Below, piece after piece: positions 1-12,200 of a stretch of DNA of 64,000 nt. This stretch comes from Phoronis australis (Eukaryota; Phoronida; Phoronidae), in assembly GCA_002633005.1 (NCBI GenBank), contig NMRA01000295.1:438240-502239 (forward strand). Reading direction: 5' to 3'. Made by a program: the position numbers and the translations under genes. The notes under the pieces were generated by a model. It worked only from the letters and a program-made list of their open reading frames with translations, did not search any database and was not told the DNA's origin. Numbering within the stretch: position 1 is the stretch's first letter; each line of letters begins with the position of its first letter.

Positions 1-3000
1 TGACGCCCCCCTGTGTTCGTAAAATGGTCAATACCTAACAACCCTTGTGTTCATCCCTGCAGCTGTATTTCTGCCTCCCCCTATCTTCCGCTTCCCTATT
101 CTGTATGCATGCTTTGTGATTTCCAAAGATTAATTCATCTGACACGTTTCCATTTATACAGTAACCTTTCTGATGTGTAGCCTTTACTAATTCCAGTTGT
201 ACTGAGTGAACGCCACTTGCCAACAGAACTTGGTTCGCTTTGCATGCCGCCAGAGCATACTTGAATTACATTGTTTAATTTACCTGTAAATACAATTCTC
301 GAAAATATCAATGAAAAGCAAAAAGGTATTTTCTATTGAACAAGTTTCTAAATCGGTTTATTCTGTTCGGTGTTTTAACCCTGTACTGATTTTTAAGCCG
401 AAAATGACGCGAGAAGTTTTGACTTGATAATTAAGTTGTGTCACCGATAACATTTGATTTTCAATTACGTTCTCATCTCTACACTGAACAAAACACTTAG
501 TGCTTTCGATTTGCACTTAATGGGTAGAATACGGTGCTCCCAGTAGAAAGACTTTTGAGATAATGGAGAATTTTCCGCAAAACAACGCCGACTGATAATG
601 TGAAACCGATGTCCCTGCCGCCTTGCGGTGCTGGGGATACTTCCACTTTGCAATTAGTGATAGTCTGCAGGGATTTTTGACACCCAGAGGTATTGATATG
701 GTGCCCTTTCAATTTCCCGAACACTTTTTAATGGACATAATTTGATTTCGAATTCTAACTTTTCTAATCTCTGATGGCGGATCACGAAGTACCCACCTAA
801 GTTCCACGAACGCAGACAGCGTGGTTTTAAAATAATCCACTGTTGTTAGATACGAAATTCATCTATCTGCATCTTCCGAATTATTAAACCTTTTCTGTTA
901 CATGAGCATGTAAAATTGAAGGAAATTTCATCGGAAACTGAATCCTGATTGCGTTCCGTAGGCGCCAAAAATCTTATGTGATCACGTGCAGTGTTGGTAT
1001 AGTGCTTGACGATATCTCGCAGAGACTTATGTCTTCTTTTTTATATTTTCACGAGTTCCTTGCATCTGAAGGAACACAACCCTTATTTTTACCTATCTTT
1101 TCAAGATAGAGCAATGCCCTGCAACTTGCGGTAACCTTGAAAGGGTGTAACAAATTGGAAAGCTTCTTTTGTCGTATTCGTAATCTGTTAAAGGGTCATG
1201 GTCAAGAAAGACCGTCCACTTACTGGCGCACAATGACGAATTTTTCAATACTTTTTTTCCAAGAATGGTTTTAATAATGACGTGACGAAATCAATCTTTC
1301 GCTCAATCATCAGAACATGATACTGTTCACAATTTAAGACAAAGGAGATGAAGCTTCCTTGGTAGATAGATGACAATAATGATTATACCATCCCAAGCGA
1401 TTGGTCGCCATTACATCGTGGAACTCCATTAAACATTCGCGGGACACGGAGAGAAATAATCAGTGACACATACATGTAGAACGGAAATAGAGAGTTTAAT
1501 CACAGTTTTCTCCGATGATCCAATAATCTAAATGCTAAAAGGGCTGGGACTGTCAAAGGATGGTGAATCTGACTTCTCATTTGTGAACGTGATAAAGTAA
1601 CATTCGGACATTCCCACAAGTGGTAAATTTAGAAATGTCGCAGTGACTTGCCGGTGCAGCTGGTTCTATTCGTGTAGAGGTGGCGCTACAAAAATGTGAA
1701 CAATCACTTCAGTCGCAGCCATTTTGTCAGTGAAGGTTAGTAATCTCTCGAGAATATCCGCAACACAGTATAGCTTATCCGTCGCGTGATCTTGAGTGAT
1801 ACGCAATGTCACCAGGTTTGCATTACCGGAACACATCTCGGTTTTTCTCGATTTGGCTGAGTTTGTATTTTATCACTGCTGTTGTCAAAGCGGCTTTCAC
1901 TCATTCCATTTGATTTCTGTTGGAAAGGAACGAGTAACAATTCAATTGGAAATACAGAGACGCACTGTCATTAACTGCTCGCCTTTGATTGGGGAATTGT
2001 GCTACATCATTTGTTTACGTGTTCCGGTTTATTAACTATCGTTTTGCCGTGAAACAATGCGTGAACATTTTCTTTTGTAGCTAAGCATAAAACCTAACGA
2101 AGCGATCTTATACACTAATAAAGGAAATTAGTTTACGTGAAACGATCGTCGATTACGTGTCGTTGGGCTTGTTTTGAAGTTAAACCCAAAATCGGAAAAT
2201 CAAGCCATGTGAAAAAGTTAGGTTTACGCGGTTTAAAAAGATAAGGACTGCACGTAATTGTGCAATCTCCAAGCGGACGCAGTACAAGTCATTTTAACCC
2301 TTGTTTTACAATAATATCTTCATGCACGGCACATATGTATTCCAACACAATGAGTAGTTCCGGCGTGACAGTCAAGCTAATAAATCTGAACATTCGAGAC
2401 CCAATAATTGTCCGTCACCTTTATCCCACAAGTACTGGTTGCGAACGAAAGTCTTAAGTTGACTTACCAAGTGGTCAGAGATATTGCTATGTCGATCAAC
2501 GGTTTAAGGAAAATGAACCAGAAAAGTGAATGTCGCTAATAAAAGCATGTTATAGTAGACTTCAAAATACATCTGAGTATAAGTCTGGTTAATGAAGCAT
2601 AAAGTGAGTGTAATGGTATCTGATCTGTATTGAAAAATAAACATACGGAACACGTACAATGGGTGGCATAAAGCGCATGAGACCTGCGACAGCCTGAGTC
2701 ACTTTCTTATCTCTAAAACGAGACTCCAAATGAACACTAAAAGTAATCCTGTAGATGCTGACAAACAGCTTACAGGACCACCAAGTCGTGTCAACACAAA
2801 GCAATGTGCAAAACACTCACTTGCGTGAATTGATCGAAACAGGTGAAAAAAGTTTAACTTCTGTTGATTGGCTCAAAGGATTCACCGTGGACATACCGCT
2901 GCGAGCACGAGTTCATGGGCTTCTCCGAGACTCTTTTTGATAATTCGGCTCTATGCGTTAACACTTTCAGCGACAAAACACAAAAGGACATCGTAAAGAA

Positions 3001-3879
3001 TCTGCTGCTTTATTACGTCGTGTTTGCGTTGCGCTTGGTGACCGCAGCAACAGTTTCTATGGTGGGCGTGGTCTGGCTGCGACTGTCAGAACTTTTCGTT
3101 ATCACACAAAGCTACGGTCTTGAATGTGCATGCCTAAACCCATTTTAATTTTTTTACAGTGATATCCAACGTGTTTTACGCATTGTGCAAGCGCGTAACC
3201 CACCTGGTTACACGTCTCAACGTCTCTTTTGTGCTCTTTTTATCTTTAATGTTTGACTTGCAGCAGCACCGGTCAATCAAACCGTTTGCTGCTGAAGCAT
3301 TGTGGGACAGTATTATTATAACCATTTGCCTTCCTAATTTCAATCTTGTTTTTATTTCAATTATCATTATCCACATCACACCTTCACCACCACCACCACC
3401 ACTACCACTGGGAATGCCATATTCATCGCCATCACCATCACGACACCACCATCGCCACACCGTCACTACCATTACCACCGTCGTCGCCATCACCACTACC
3501 TTCATCACCACTTCCTCCTACGCCGTGGTCACCACCCCAACCCTCACGTCACGTGTGCCCCTCCGTTATCATTATCTCCAACACAACTGTCCTCACAACT
3601 CCAACCACTTCCTTCAACACTGACTAGGCCCCAAACAATTGTCACACCTGAAAAAAACATCGCCATCATCATCTTGTACCATTTAGTTGTCGCGAATGCG
3701 ACGGCAGTGTTCTGCTGCGAAGCGTGCAATTCAAAATGGCATTTAGCAGGTGTTATTTAATTTTTCTTTTGACATGCAGAGCAAATTGTAGTCTTTATGA
3801 ATATAAAATTCACATTTGCCAAATTAATTTGATGGCAGGCTACCATGACCTTTAAACAGACTGTTTTAACAATTTCCAG
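1..3879. other. No exon recognised; likely SK-channel intron or 5' flank
   Basis: I searched both strands for the SK-channel pore, S6 and calmodulin-binding segments that should precede the exon at 3880 and found none. The upstream exons therefore probably lie before the window. Open frames here are short and show no family resemblance. The only clear structure is the CAC/ACC-rich stretch at about 3380-3620. Confidence 0.5.
3378..3620. repeat. CAC/ACC trinucleotide-rich low-complexity tract
   Basis: An imperfect run of CAC, ACC and CAT triplets, for example caccaccaccaccactacc near 3388. It generates spurious open frames on both strands (His/Pro/Thr-rich on +, Val/Met/Gly-rich on -), which should not be read as genes. 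Confidence 0.85.
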
Positions 3880-3981
3880 ATTCAGAACAACATGTATGAG
3901 GCTGTAACAGAGATGCAGCATAATCAACTACAGGTGGAGCGGCGAGTCGATCGTATAGAGGAACAACTTACCGAAGTGCAG
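3880..3981 (+). CDS. SK potassium channel, penultimate coding exon (coiled-coil after the calmodulin-binding domain)
   Basis: A 34-codon exon, phase 0 on both sides, with acceptor ttccag and donor gtacgt. It encodes IQNNMYEAVTEMQ followed by a heptad-like charged helix ending EEQLTEVQ. In KCNN1-3 and invertebrate SK channels the same place reads TQN-x-MY followed by an amphipathic coiled coil that follows the calmodulin-binding domain and helps tetramer assembly. The assignment rests on this motif and on the fit with the next exon. The channel core exons are not in the window, so the paralogue cannot be named. Confidence 0.75.
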
Positions 3982-5587
3982 GTACGTCATGGCCGACATT
4001 ATTCTTTTATCTTCCAGATAATGCGTACTCTGACAACGACTTGGTGAAACTTAGTCTCGAAACCAGATATTGTTATTGTTAATCATTAGTGTCTGATCTA
4101 CATCTCAGAAACGAGGCCATTTCAAAAGATTTACGTTCTGATTTGTATGCGTACTTCAACACATGAACAGTCTCTTGTTTCGGCCATTTTCTTTAATTGC
4201 CTGGGGAATTGTTCATGTAGGCCTACATGTAAGTGTTACTTAATGATTTCAACTGGACGCTGCTTCTTTTTAACCGATGTGTTGAGATTAAAACGTAGAA
4301 GTATAAGTGGAAGTGCAGTTGTTCTGCAAACCAAAACGAAGTGCTCTGCTTGAATACTGTTGTGAGCAGTGGATGTGATCATTAAATACCGCGTTCATCA
4401 CTTAGTATGTTAGAGTAGTTAATGTTCTAAAATCATGTTTTCATTATTCCACTGATTTGACTACAGGCCTCTGAAGATTTACTAATGTTTTTCTCTTCGC
4501 TTGCGTAAAACAAACACTTGGGGTATCTTTTTGAGCTATTTCGTAGTGTCCGAAATTGGTATACAAGTTGTCACGTTTTTCGCCGTGTCTGGGTGGGCGC
4601 AGGTGATCACCAACCGGTGCAATTTCGGTGCGATGATAGACTGAAGACTGGTTCGAGTTAATCCTTTATTAATCCCGACCGTATGTTCACAAGCCTACTC
4701 AAACAAAACGTCCGACGTAATGTCTGTTTATGCTTCAGCCAGTGCTGCGAAGCCTTGACTTGTGATCAACTTATGAGACACGTTCACCATCTGTTACATT
4801 CGTTGATTCAAATAACCTGCTGTCTCTATAACTGGCTCTCTAGTGACTGTCGCTGTAACTGCTGATTCTCTTCATTCCAACTCAACTGTAGTACTCTCAA
4901 TTGTTTAACTGCTTTACTCCGACTGCTGGACCATTATCTTTAAACTATTTTGTAGACGAAAGAAACTGCGTTGACTTTTGGAGCGATTATAAAATTGGCC
5001 ATCCATTTCATAGTCAGTCGCTACGTTTAACTTGTGTTTTATAAAACCCCAATATGTATTTGTAAAATGTCATTTTTGTCACTGGCAACCAAAGGTTGAG
5101 AAATTGCATGTACCTGTACCAAAGATACTATATATAGGTATCAATAAAATCTTTGCATGTACACATAGTTCATTGATGAAAGGGTGCGCTCTATATTTTG
5201 TTTGAGTGAGCAGCATTAGTTTGGAAAAGACGAACATCCCAAAACGCAATGACAGGCAATAATTAATGAGATGTGTTTAAATAGAAATAATATTACATAG
5301 CCAGGTTGTTACATCTTGATCCTCGGTGAGATTTGGAGGACTTTTCTCTTGAGAGGCACCAACAACCTCACGTTGGATCTAGCGTCGTGCAACGCAGTGC
5401 ATCAGTACGCAAACGCATACTTTGTCCGTCACGTTTTCGCGACACATCTCGTCGGGCTATTATAAAACTGTGGTTGTAATTGGTTTCCCATTGGTACAAG
5501 AACTGCAGGATAATATTTACACCAACAATCCTTTTGATAATCTCTTCAACGGTCGTGCGAAATGTCATATGTTTTACGATTTTTCAG
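3982..5587 (+). other. SK channel intron
   Basis: An AT-rich intron between two phase-0 exons of the SK gene, starting gtacgt and ending ttttcag. No further exon, repeat family or RNA gene was recognised in it. Confidence 0.6.
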
Positions 5588-5752
5588 AAACTTCTCGAAC
5601 AGCTACCAACTTTAATCGCTCACGAATTGATTGAAAGCAAAAGGACACTTGCTGGGGTAGACCCTAGGCGGACGTCGATGAAGAAACCCCCTCTCTTAAA
5701 GAAGGCATCGACGCCGACGTTTACGGAAGTAAATCAGTCGAGTGACCTATGA
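5588..5752 (+). CDS. SK potassium channel, terminal coding exon
   Basis: A 55-codon exon with stop (TGA at 5750-5752), entered in phase 0 after acceptor ttttcag. It begins KLLEQLPTLIAHELIE, matching the SLPxLI motif that follows the coiled coil in SK/KCNN channels. It continues into a basic, Ser/Thr/Pro-rich cytoplasmic tail ending NQSSDL. The joined exons read through without a stop. Together with the previous exon this gives the last 88 residues of the channel; the pore region is missing from the window. Confidence 0.75.
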   Translation, partial: KLLEQLPTLIAHELIESKRTLAGVDPRRTSMKKPPLLKKASTPTFTEVNQSSDL

Positions 5753-5836
5753 ACTATGTCTTCTCTTCCGTCATAAAATGTTAAATATCAATTGTTATTG
5801 TGATGTGTATGTCTTTAAAACTTAAAAATGGAATGG

Positions 5837-5842
5837 AATAAA
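5837..5842 (+). terminator. Poly(A) signal of the SK channel gene
   Basis: A canonical AATAAA hexamer 85 bp after the SK stop codon, the first on the + strand. It makes a short 3'UTR. Confidence 0.6.
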
Positions 5843-5918
5843 ATCATGAAAACTAAGCTTCATTTTTAAAATTTGTCTCAAAAGCATAATCCACACGGTA
5901 TGGTACGAAATGATGGAA

Positions 5919-6110
5919 AGTTGAGATTACACAGGCTACCCACGACTGAGGAAGTACATAGAACATCGCGGTGTCATTGAAGAGCAGCACTGTGCAACGC
6001 TACGCCGGGTGATACATCGACTTAGGGAGCTTTCAACCACGACAATGCCGTCCGTTTACAAATGCATCATGAGACGGTTATGGATTCGTGAACATCCGGT
6101 ATCACCATAG
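5919..6110 (+). other. Coding-like GC-richer island of unknown identity
   Basis: An open frame without a start codon, from after a TGA near 5922 to TAG at about 6110. It lies behind a possible splice acceptor (ttacacag, ending 5934). It encodes an Arg/His-rich stretch including GYPRLRKYIEHRGVIEEQ and ends WIREHPVSP. It is clearly GC-richer than its flanks. Joining it to the SK exon at 3981 would put a stop after five residues, so it is not an SK exon in that phase. It could be a transposase remnant or an exon of another gene; I do not recognise it. Confidence 0.3.
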
Positions 6111-9100
6111 ATAACAAGGGGAAGTGTAAACTGAGCTCGAATGCTCAGTTTGTTTTAAAGGTTTTCCTTTACTTAAGCCTCATATCTTAATTTTTTTTCT
6201 GAGGAATTTTGACTTCAGATAAATGCTTAAAGAAAAGCTTCATTTCCACCTATTTCGTTGCTATATGGGTGCTTCGGTATCGTCACTAAATAAATTTTGT
6301 GTGCACTATAAGTTCAACTTCACCATTGCTAAAATACGATTATCGGCAGCCTGTGTTTAAGCCTAAAGGGGAGCTGCTGGTATCGTGAAAGTTTTAATTT
6401 AAGTGTACTCCTTCTATAACAGAAAGGAGTTCGTTTCTACATGTATCTTTCTGCACCTTCAAAAGAATGTCCAACGTACTTTTGGAAGAGGGGAAGATAT
6501 GGACTAAAATACATTATAAAGTAGCAAAGTCGTTAGACATATTTGCCTTGTTGTATTCATTAAAAGCCTTCATTGATTTGACGACTGACTGAAGACGCTA
6601 ATAAAACCTATTATTTTTGTATGATATTTGTCGACTCAGTTCAGTTAAGGAAGTCCTACAAATCCGGAACATTATAGTGAGAGCTTCAAATGCACACCTA
6701 AAAACGAACTTTCAAATAAAAGATCAAATGTTTCACATATTGACGCATACGCCTAATTTTGACCCACCCCTGCTTATCAGCATTTAATGCTCGCAAATAC
6801 GAAGTTGGACTTATTAGATAAAAAGGGACAATAACTTAAGAGCAATTCCATATAAAAACCAGATGGTGGGCTATATATGCAAAATCACCATTTTTTTGAA
6901 ACTTAGCACATCAGCTGGCCTTGTCAAAAGAAATCTGAGCCTGAATTTTTAAGAGTTTCTGAGTTTTTTTAACCTTTTTTACGACCACTTTGTAATTTTT
7001 CTGAAAAATAGCAAATAAAAGTACTGGGAAGTAGGTGACTTTTTCTCGGCAACAACACATCATCGCTTCACGCTATTGAGAAAAAACTATATAGAAGAAA
7101 GAAAAAAGAAAAGCATACAAGAAAAATTAGTTCGGATGTATTTATTGATTCTTATGTTCTCCCATTTTAGCCTACAAAAATGTCATTTTCACTGCTTTAT
7201 TAACTTTTAGGGCGACCCTGCTATTTATAGCAATTTGTTTTCCGGACTGCCCACAAAAACGAACCCCTTCTTTGTAAGTTGAGATGACCGCAAAGTTGCC
7301 CGACTTAAATTTTGGCTTGTTAAGGTGAACCCAATCTCATGAAGTTCTAGTAGAAATTGATATTCAACCTAAGAATTTATTATTTTATGCATATGACGAC
7401 TATTTTGTCTAAAATCCCATAAATCTATAACGATTAGTTGAATCTTTTTATTGACTGCACTGAAATTAGAGGAATGGGTGTAAATTTGTAAATACCAAAA
7501 CGTGGTGTTTTGTGAAGAAAGGCCGGTAAGGTTATATTTAGGTAACTTCGGAAAAATCATCTCTCAGGAATAACTGATCAGATTCATAGGAGATTGTAGT
7601 AGATAAAATGCTTTACTTGTTGTTCTGCTTTCGAAATGAAGAGTCATCATAACTTAGCGATGAAATTCGTGAAAACACATATTGCATAAAATGAAAACGA
7701 AGAAATATTTTAGAATATTGTAACCACTTTTTTGAGCTCTCATCTTGAATATTTTTATACATGTAGAATAAGAATTGATCACGTTAGAAAAATACGCAGC
7801 TTTGCCATTAACCTAGGATTAAGGATATGTTACATTCTAACATTAAGCTACATTAAACTAAATCATAATTAAGTAACGACGTGCATAAGATCTCTCATTG
7901 AACTTTAAGTGAGTTGGATCCAAATCAGCGTGGAGAAATTATGGTTACCAAAACACCGGGACAGGGTACCAAATCAGTTAAATCCACAGACAACAAAATT
8001 TGTAGCTTGCCAATATCTCTCGTTATTTGACTATTTTCACGAAATTTCACATCCGAATCTGAGCGACACATGTACGGTGCAGTCGTGGGCTTCGTTATTT
8101 GAAGTGTTGAAAGTGTGCAAATTACTGATCTGTGTGTTGCGAAGACCTACATGTATCTATGGCTTAGTTAAGATAAAGGTCGACGCAACTTAGATGTCGT
8201 TGCGTTGCCTGCGAGGGGTTGTGCCCTGGTTAATTATAGTCAAGCGAGAGCGTGTTCTGACGACCTTCATGCATTAGGTAAAATACGCAGCGCCCCTAGT
8301 GAACGCAATCGTAACTATATACAGTTACAGATAACACAACAGATTGTCATTGTTGAATTCACAGAACTGAAACATCTCGGGATTTAAAAATTAGAGACCA
8401 CGCACATCCAATCTTGAATGACTACTCCATGCATGTGCGGCAAAACCAATTCTTGGGTTGGGGAGGGACATGAGGACAACAAATACGCGCTTAATATCAT
8501 CATTATTGCGTTTAACATGGTCTTCCTTCTGTTCAGAAATGTCAGTTTCAGGTTACTTTGCTGAAAGAGCCCAGCCATTTCAATCAGGCAATGATTAACT
8601 GACACAAGAGTATTTCCTGGAGTGGGCGATGAAAGTTTCACACGTTTGTTCGCGGGGATGGCCAATTGGGTTATTAATGTTTTTTTGTGGCTCTGACAAG
8701 CTGTATTATCTTTTAGACTTTCTGGAGAACCTGTACAAGGATAACCAGGAAAAGAAACAATTTGAAAATCAATTGCGGTTTTAAAGAAAACATCACAAAT
8801 GATGCACATCAAAACAAGTGAGGGGTCGAAAAGTGGTTCATTTTGGATGACCTAAGACGAGAACTCTCTTATCCCAATTTTACTAGAAAACGCCATTCTC
8901 ATATAAAAGCCTAAATACCTCCCTCGTATCAAGTCGTACCTATCCCATTCGTTCCAATGTGGTCTATAGGACCATTTCTGAAGACATCTGATACATGGTC
9001 ATATTCCCTAGAGCCCTTCTATATTACCCAGAGGTTTTCAACTCTGAGCTCCACAACACTACCCAAGGGCCAGTTTCCAAACAACAACTTACTGTACCCT

Positions 9101-9160
9101 CAATATGCGAATTGGGACTAAATAGGATATATAAAAATATCACAGGATGCTCTTAATAGA
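6111..9160. other. Intergenic, AT-rich, no gene seen
   Basis: Spacer between the convergent SK (+) and RPL36 (-) genes. The longest frames (142 codons on - at 8384-8812; 94 on + at 7909-8193) lack recognisable motifs and coding-like codon use. No RNA gene was recognised. Confidence 0.5.
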
Positions 9161-9166
9161 TTTATT
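9161..9166 (-). terminator. Poly(A) signal of RPL36
   Basis: TTTATT on the + strand, i.e. AATAAA on the - strand, 35 bp after the RPL36 stop codon. A very short 3'UTR is normal for ribosomal protein genes. Confidence 0.75.
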
Positions 9167-9200
9167 TTACAAGCAATTTTACAACCAACATTTCCCCAAT

Positions 9201-9290
9201 CTATTTATGGGCGGCCCCTGCCTTTCTCATTTGCTGTATTACTTTCCCCATCTCTTCCCTCTTCCTCTTGCCTCTCATGTGTGCTCCAAG
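9201..9290 (-). CDS. RPL36: RPL36 last coding exon
   Basis: Thirty codons including the TAG stop, entered in phase 0 after acceptor ccttccag (minus strand). It encodes [14 protein letters not shown] and ends RKAGAAHK, the conserved eL36 C-terminal helix and basic tail. It is too short to appear as a long open frame and lies nearly 4 kb from the preceding exon. Confidence 0.95.
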   Translation of the reverse strand, partial: LGAHMRGKRKREEMGKVIQQMRKAGAAHK

Positions 9291-12200
9291 CTGGAAGGAA
9301 AGTGCAACAAATAAACTGGAGGTCAATGTGAACTATCAAAGACCACGGCTTGAGGAGAGCCAATTTTAGCAATTAACTATCAAAGTATATAGCCGGTGAG
9401 CTTAATTTGCACTCGCAAACACCACTAGGTTGACACTTATGACAATTCTAAAGGCCAAAATTGGTCACATTTATTTTTGAAACGCTTACATCAGGGCTTT
9501 AAATGTAGTAAAATCTGACGAAATACATGGCACAATACAATGAACAAAAGAACAGAAAACCCATATAAATGCTTTGTGGTCTATGGAACAGCTACCACGT
9601 TTTGAGACACATACTACTTTTGTATGTACAACAATGCTTAAAGCTTGAAAAGTGGAATTTTCGCAATAACTTTGATACACAGAGCTCACTGATTGCTTGA
9701 ACAGGAACAAAACAATGCAAAGCATTGAAATGCGCCCACAAATGCACCGTAAACGGTGTGCTTCTAGAGTCGTTTATTTGTATCATAAAAATGACCATTA
9801 GATGGTGCAAAAAGTCCAACCCATCTGCAAATGGAACGAGCCATCGCTTCTGCAATAGAAATCTTTTTACTTAATTTCATAAAATCTGACAAAAGAACTT
9901 CAGCAAAACAAAAGAAAACAAAAAAAGGAAACTGCCAATAGGGGCACAACGTCCGCCTAAAAGTTGTTATCTATTGTTAGCTTCATATAATACACTTACT
10001 AAATTTAATAAAGATTCGGCAGTGGGATTAGGAGATACAGCTACGGGCGCAAAACAAAACAAAACCACCACTAGGAGGCACCACAGTTGTCGACGTCGTC
10101 ATCCTCAACTGTCCTATTCACATAGAGAACATATATGCCAATTTTCAGAACTATCCTTAGCATGATTTAGATGATGCCAAAAAACAAACTCGAGGACAGT
10201 AAAAATGGCCGCTAGGTGGCGCAAAATACCTCGAATCCATCCAAAAACCACAGGATAGTGCCATCTCACTAACAGAAGCCTATATCCCAAATTTTATGAA
10301 AATTTGTAGAGGATCTTTCAGGATACAGATGTAAACGCAATAAACTAAAATTGCCACTAGGGGGCGCACCAGTAGTCCCACCCCTGCGAAAGTTGTTATC
10401 TCTTGTCAACATCATATAAACACTTGCTACATTTAATAAAAAATACTGCAAACGGTTTAGGAAATATAGCCATGGGCGCAAAAAACTGCCACTAGGATGC
10501 GCCACATTAGTCGAAGTCATCGGAAAATCATCGTCAGCCATACTTTTTATGGTAAGAACATACATGCCAATTTTCACAATCATCCCTAGAGCGGTTTGGT
10601 TAATAGCTGGGTGGACGTCAAAAAACAGACTCGAAAATAGTAAAAATGGCCACTAGGTGGCGCAAACTACATCGAATCCATCCGACAAGAAAATAGTGTC
10701 ATCTCACTAACAGATGCCTATATTCCAAGTTTTGAGAAAATAAGTTGAGGACCTCCAAAGATACAGAGGTGAGCGTAAAAAACTAAAATTGCCACTATTG
10801 GGCACAACCGTTGTCGGAGAGGTCTGAAATTTGTCGTCATTAGTCAGTTAGATAGGAACACATCTCCAAATCTCATCAAGATCCTGTGAGGGTTTAGGAG
10901 ATACAGCTGCACACACCGGACGGCCAGACAGAGATGAGAGCAATATGCGACTACATAGTATGTGAGCCCATAAAAATGGGTGCTGCCTATTAGATCCAGT
11001 GTTGTCCACATCCTGTTTAGACTAGTCACTGTGTAAAATTCAAATTTTTTTCGTGGCGAGTTTCGCTGAATAAATGTGTAGAGTTTGAAAAGCAATGCTG
11101 CAAGTTTGAGGTACTGCAAAATAACATGGGCGCGACCAGCTTAAAAAATGGGGGGACTCAAATTTTTGAGAATGTGAACCTTCTACTAAGATTCACAGGG
11201 TACAATCAGAGCTATGAATTGTACATTTGCTGAATTTTGGTAGCTCATGCCCTTTTAGCAGACTTTTGCCTTGTTTTCGACTTTTTATGAGTTTTTATTT
11301 CTCTGAGGACTTTTTTTGCCCACATTGCCAAATGGGGGCTCCATCCCCCTGGTTGCGTGCATAGATTAGTCATTTCTTACACAAATTAAGATATTTTGGA
11401 CTTTCTATACCAATTCAAAACACATATTCCAACACTTTAGCACAGNCGAAAACAGAAAAAATGAAACTGCCACTAGGGGGCACAACGTCCGCCTGAAAGT
11501 TGTTATCTATTGTTATCCTCCTATAATACAATAACTAAATTTAATAAAGATTCAGCAGTGGGATTAGGATATACAGCTACGGGCGCAAAACAAAACAAAA
11601 CAACCACTAGGAGGCACCACAGTAGTTGACGTCGTCATCCTCAACAGTCCTATTCACATAGAGAATATATATGCCAATTTTCAGCACTATCCTTAGCATG
11701 ATTTGGTTGATGCCAAAAAACAGACTCGAGAACAGTAAAAATGGCCGCTACGTGGCGCAAAATACCTCAAATCCATCCAAAAACCACAGGATAGTGCCAT
11801 CTCACTAATAGACGCCTATATCCCAAATTTTATGAAAGTTTGTAGAGGACCTTTCAGGATACAGATGTAAACATAATAAACTAAAATTGCCACTAGGGGG
11901 CGCACCAGTAGTCCCACCCCTGCGAAAGTTGTTATCTCTTGTCAACATCATATAAATACACTTGCTAAATTTAATAAAAATCCTGCGAAAGGTTTAGGAA
12001 ATATAGCCATGGGCGCAAAAAAAAACTGCCACTAGGAGGTGCCACATTAGTCGAAGTCTTCAGAAAATCATCGTCAGCCATACTTATGGTAAGAACATAC
12101 ATGCCAATCTTCACAATCATCCCTAGAGTGGTTTGGTTAATAGCGGGGTGGACGTCAAAAAACAGACTCGAAAATAGTAAAAATGGCCACTAGGTGGCGC

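Noticed and set aside
3159-3627. Long frames (93-154 codons on both strands)
   Set aside because: They are products of the CAC/ACC low-complexity tract; the same bases are open in several frames and no protein motif is present.
4621-4670. GGTTCGAGTTAATCC as a tRNA B box
   Set aside because: Spacing does not match the 11-nt B box and no cloverleaf or A box is present upstream.
8384-8812. 142-codon frame on the minus strand
   Set aside because: No recognisable domain or coding-like composition, and no compatible splice partners noticed.
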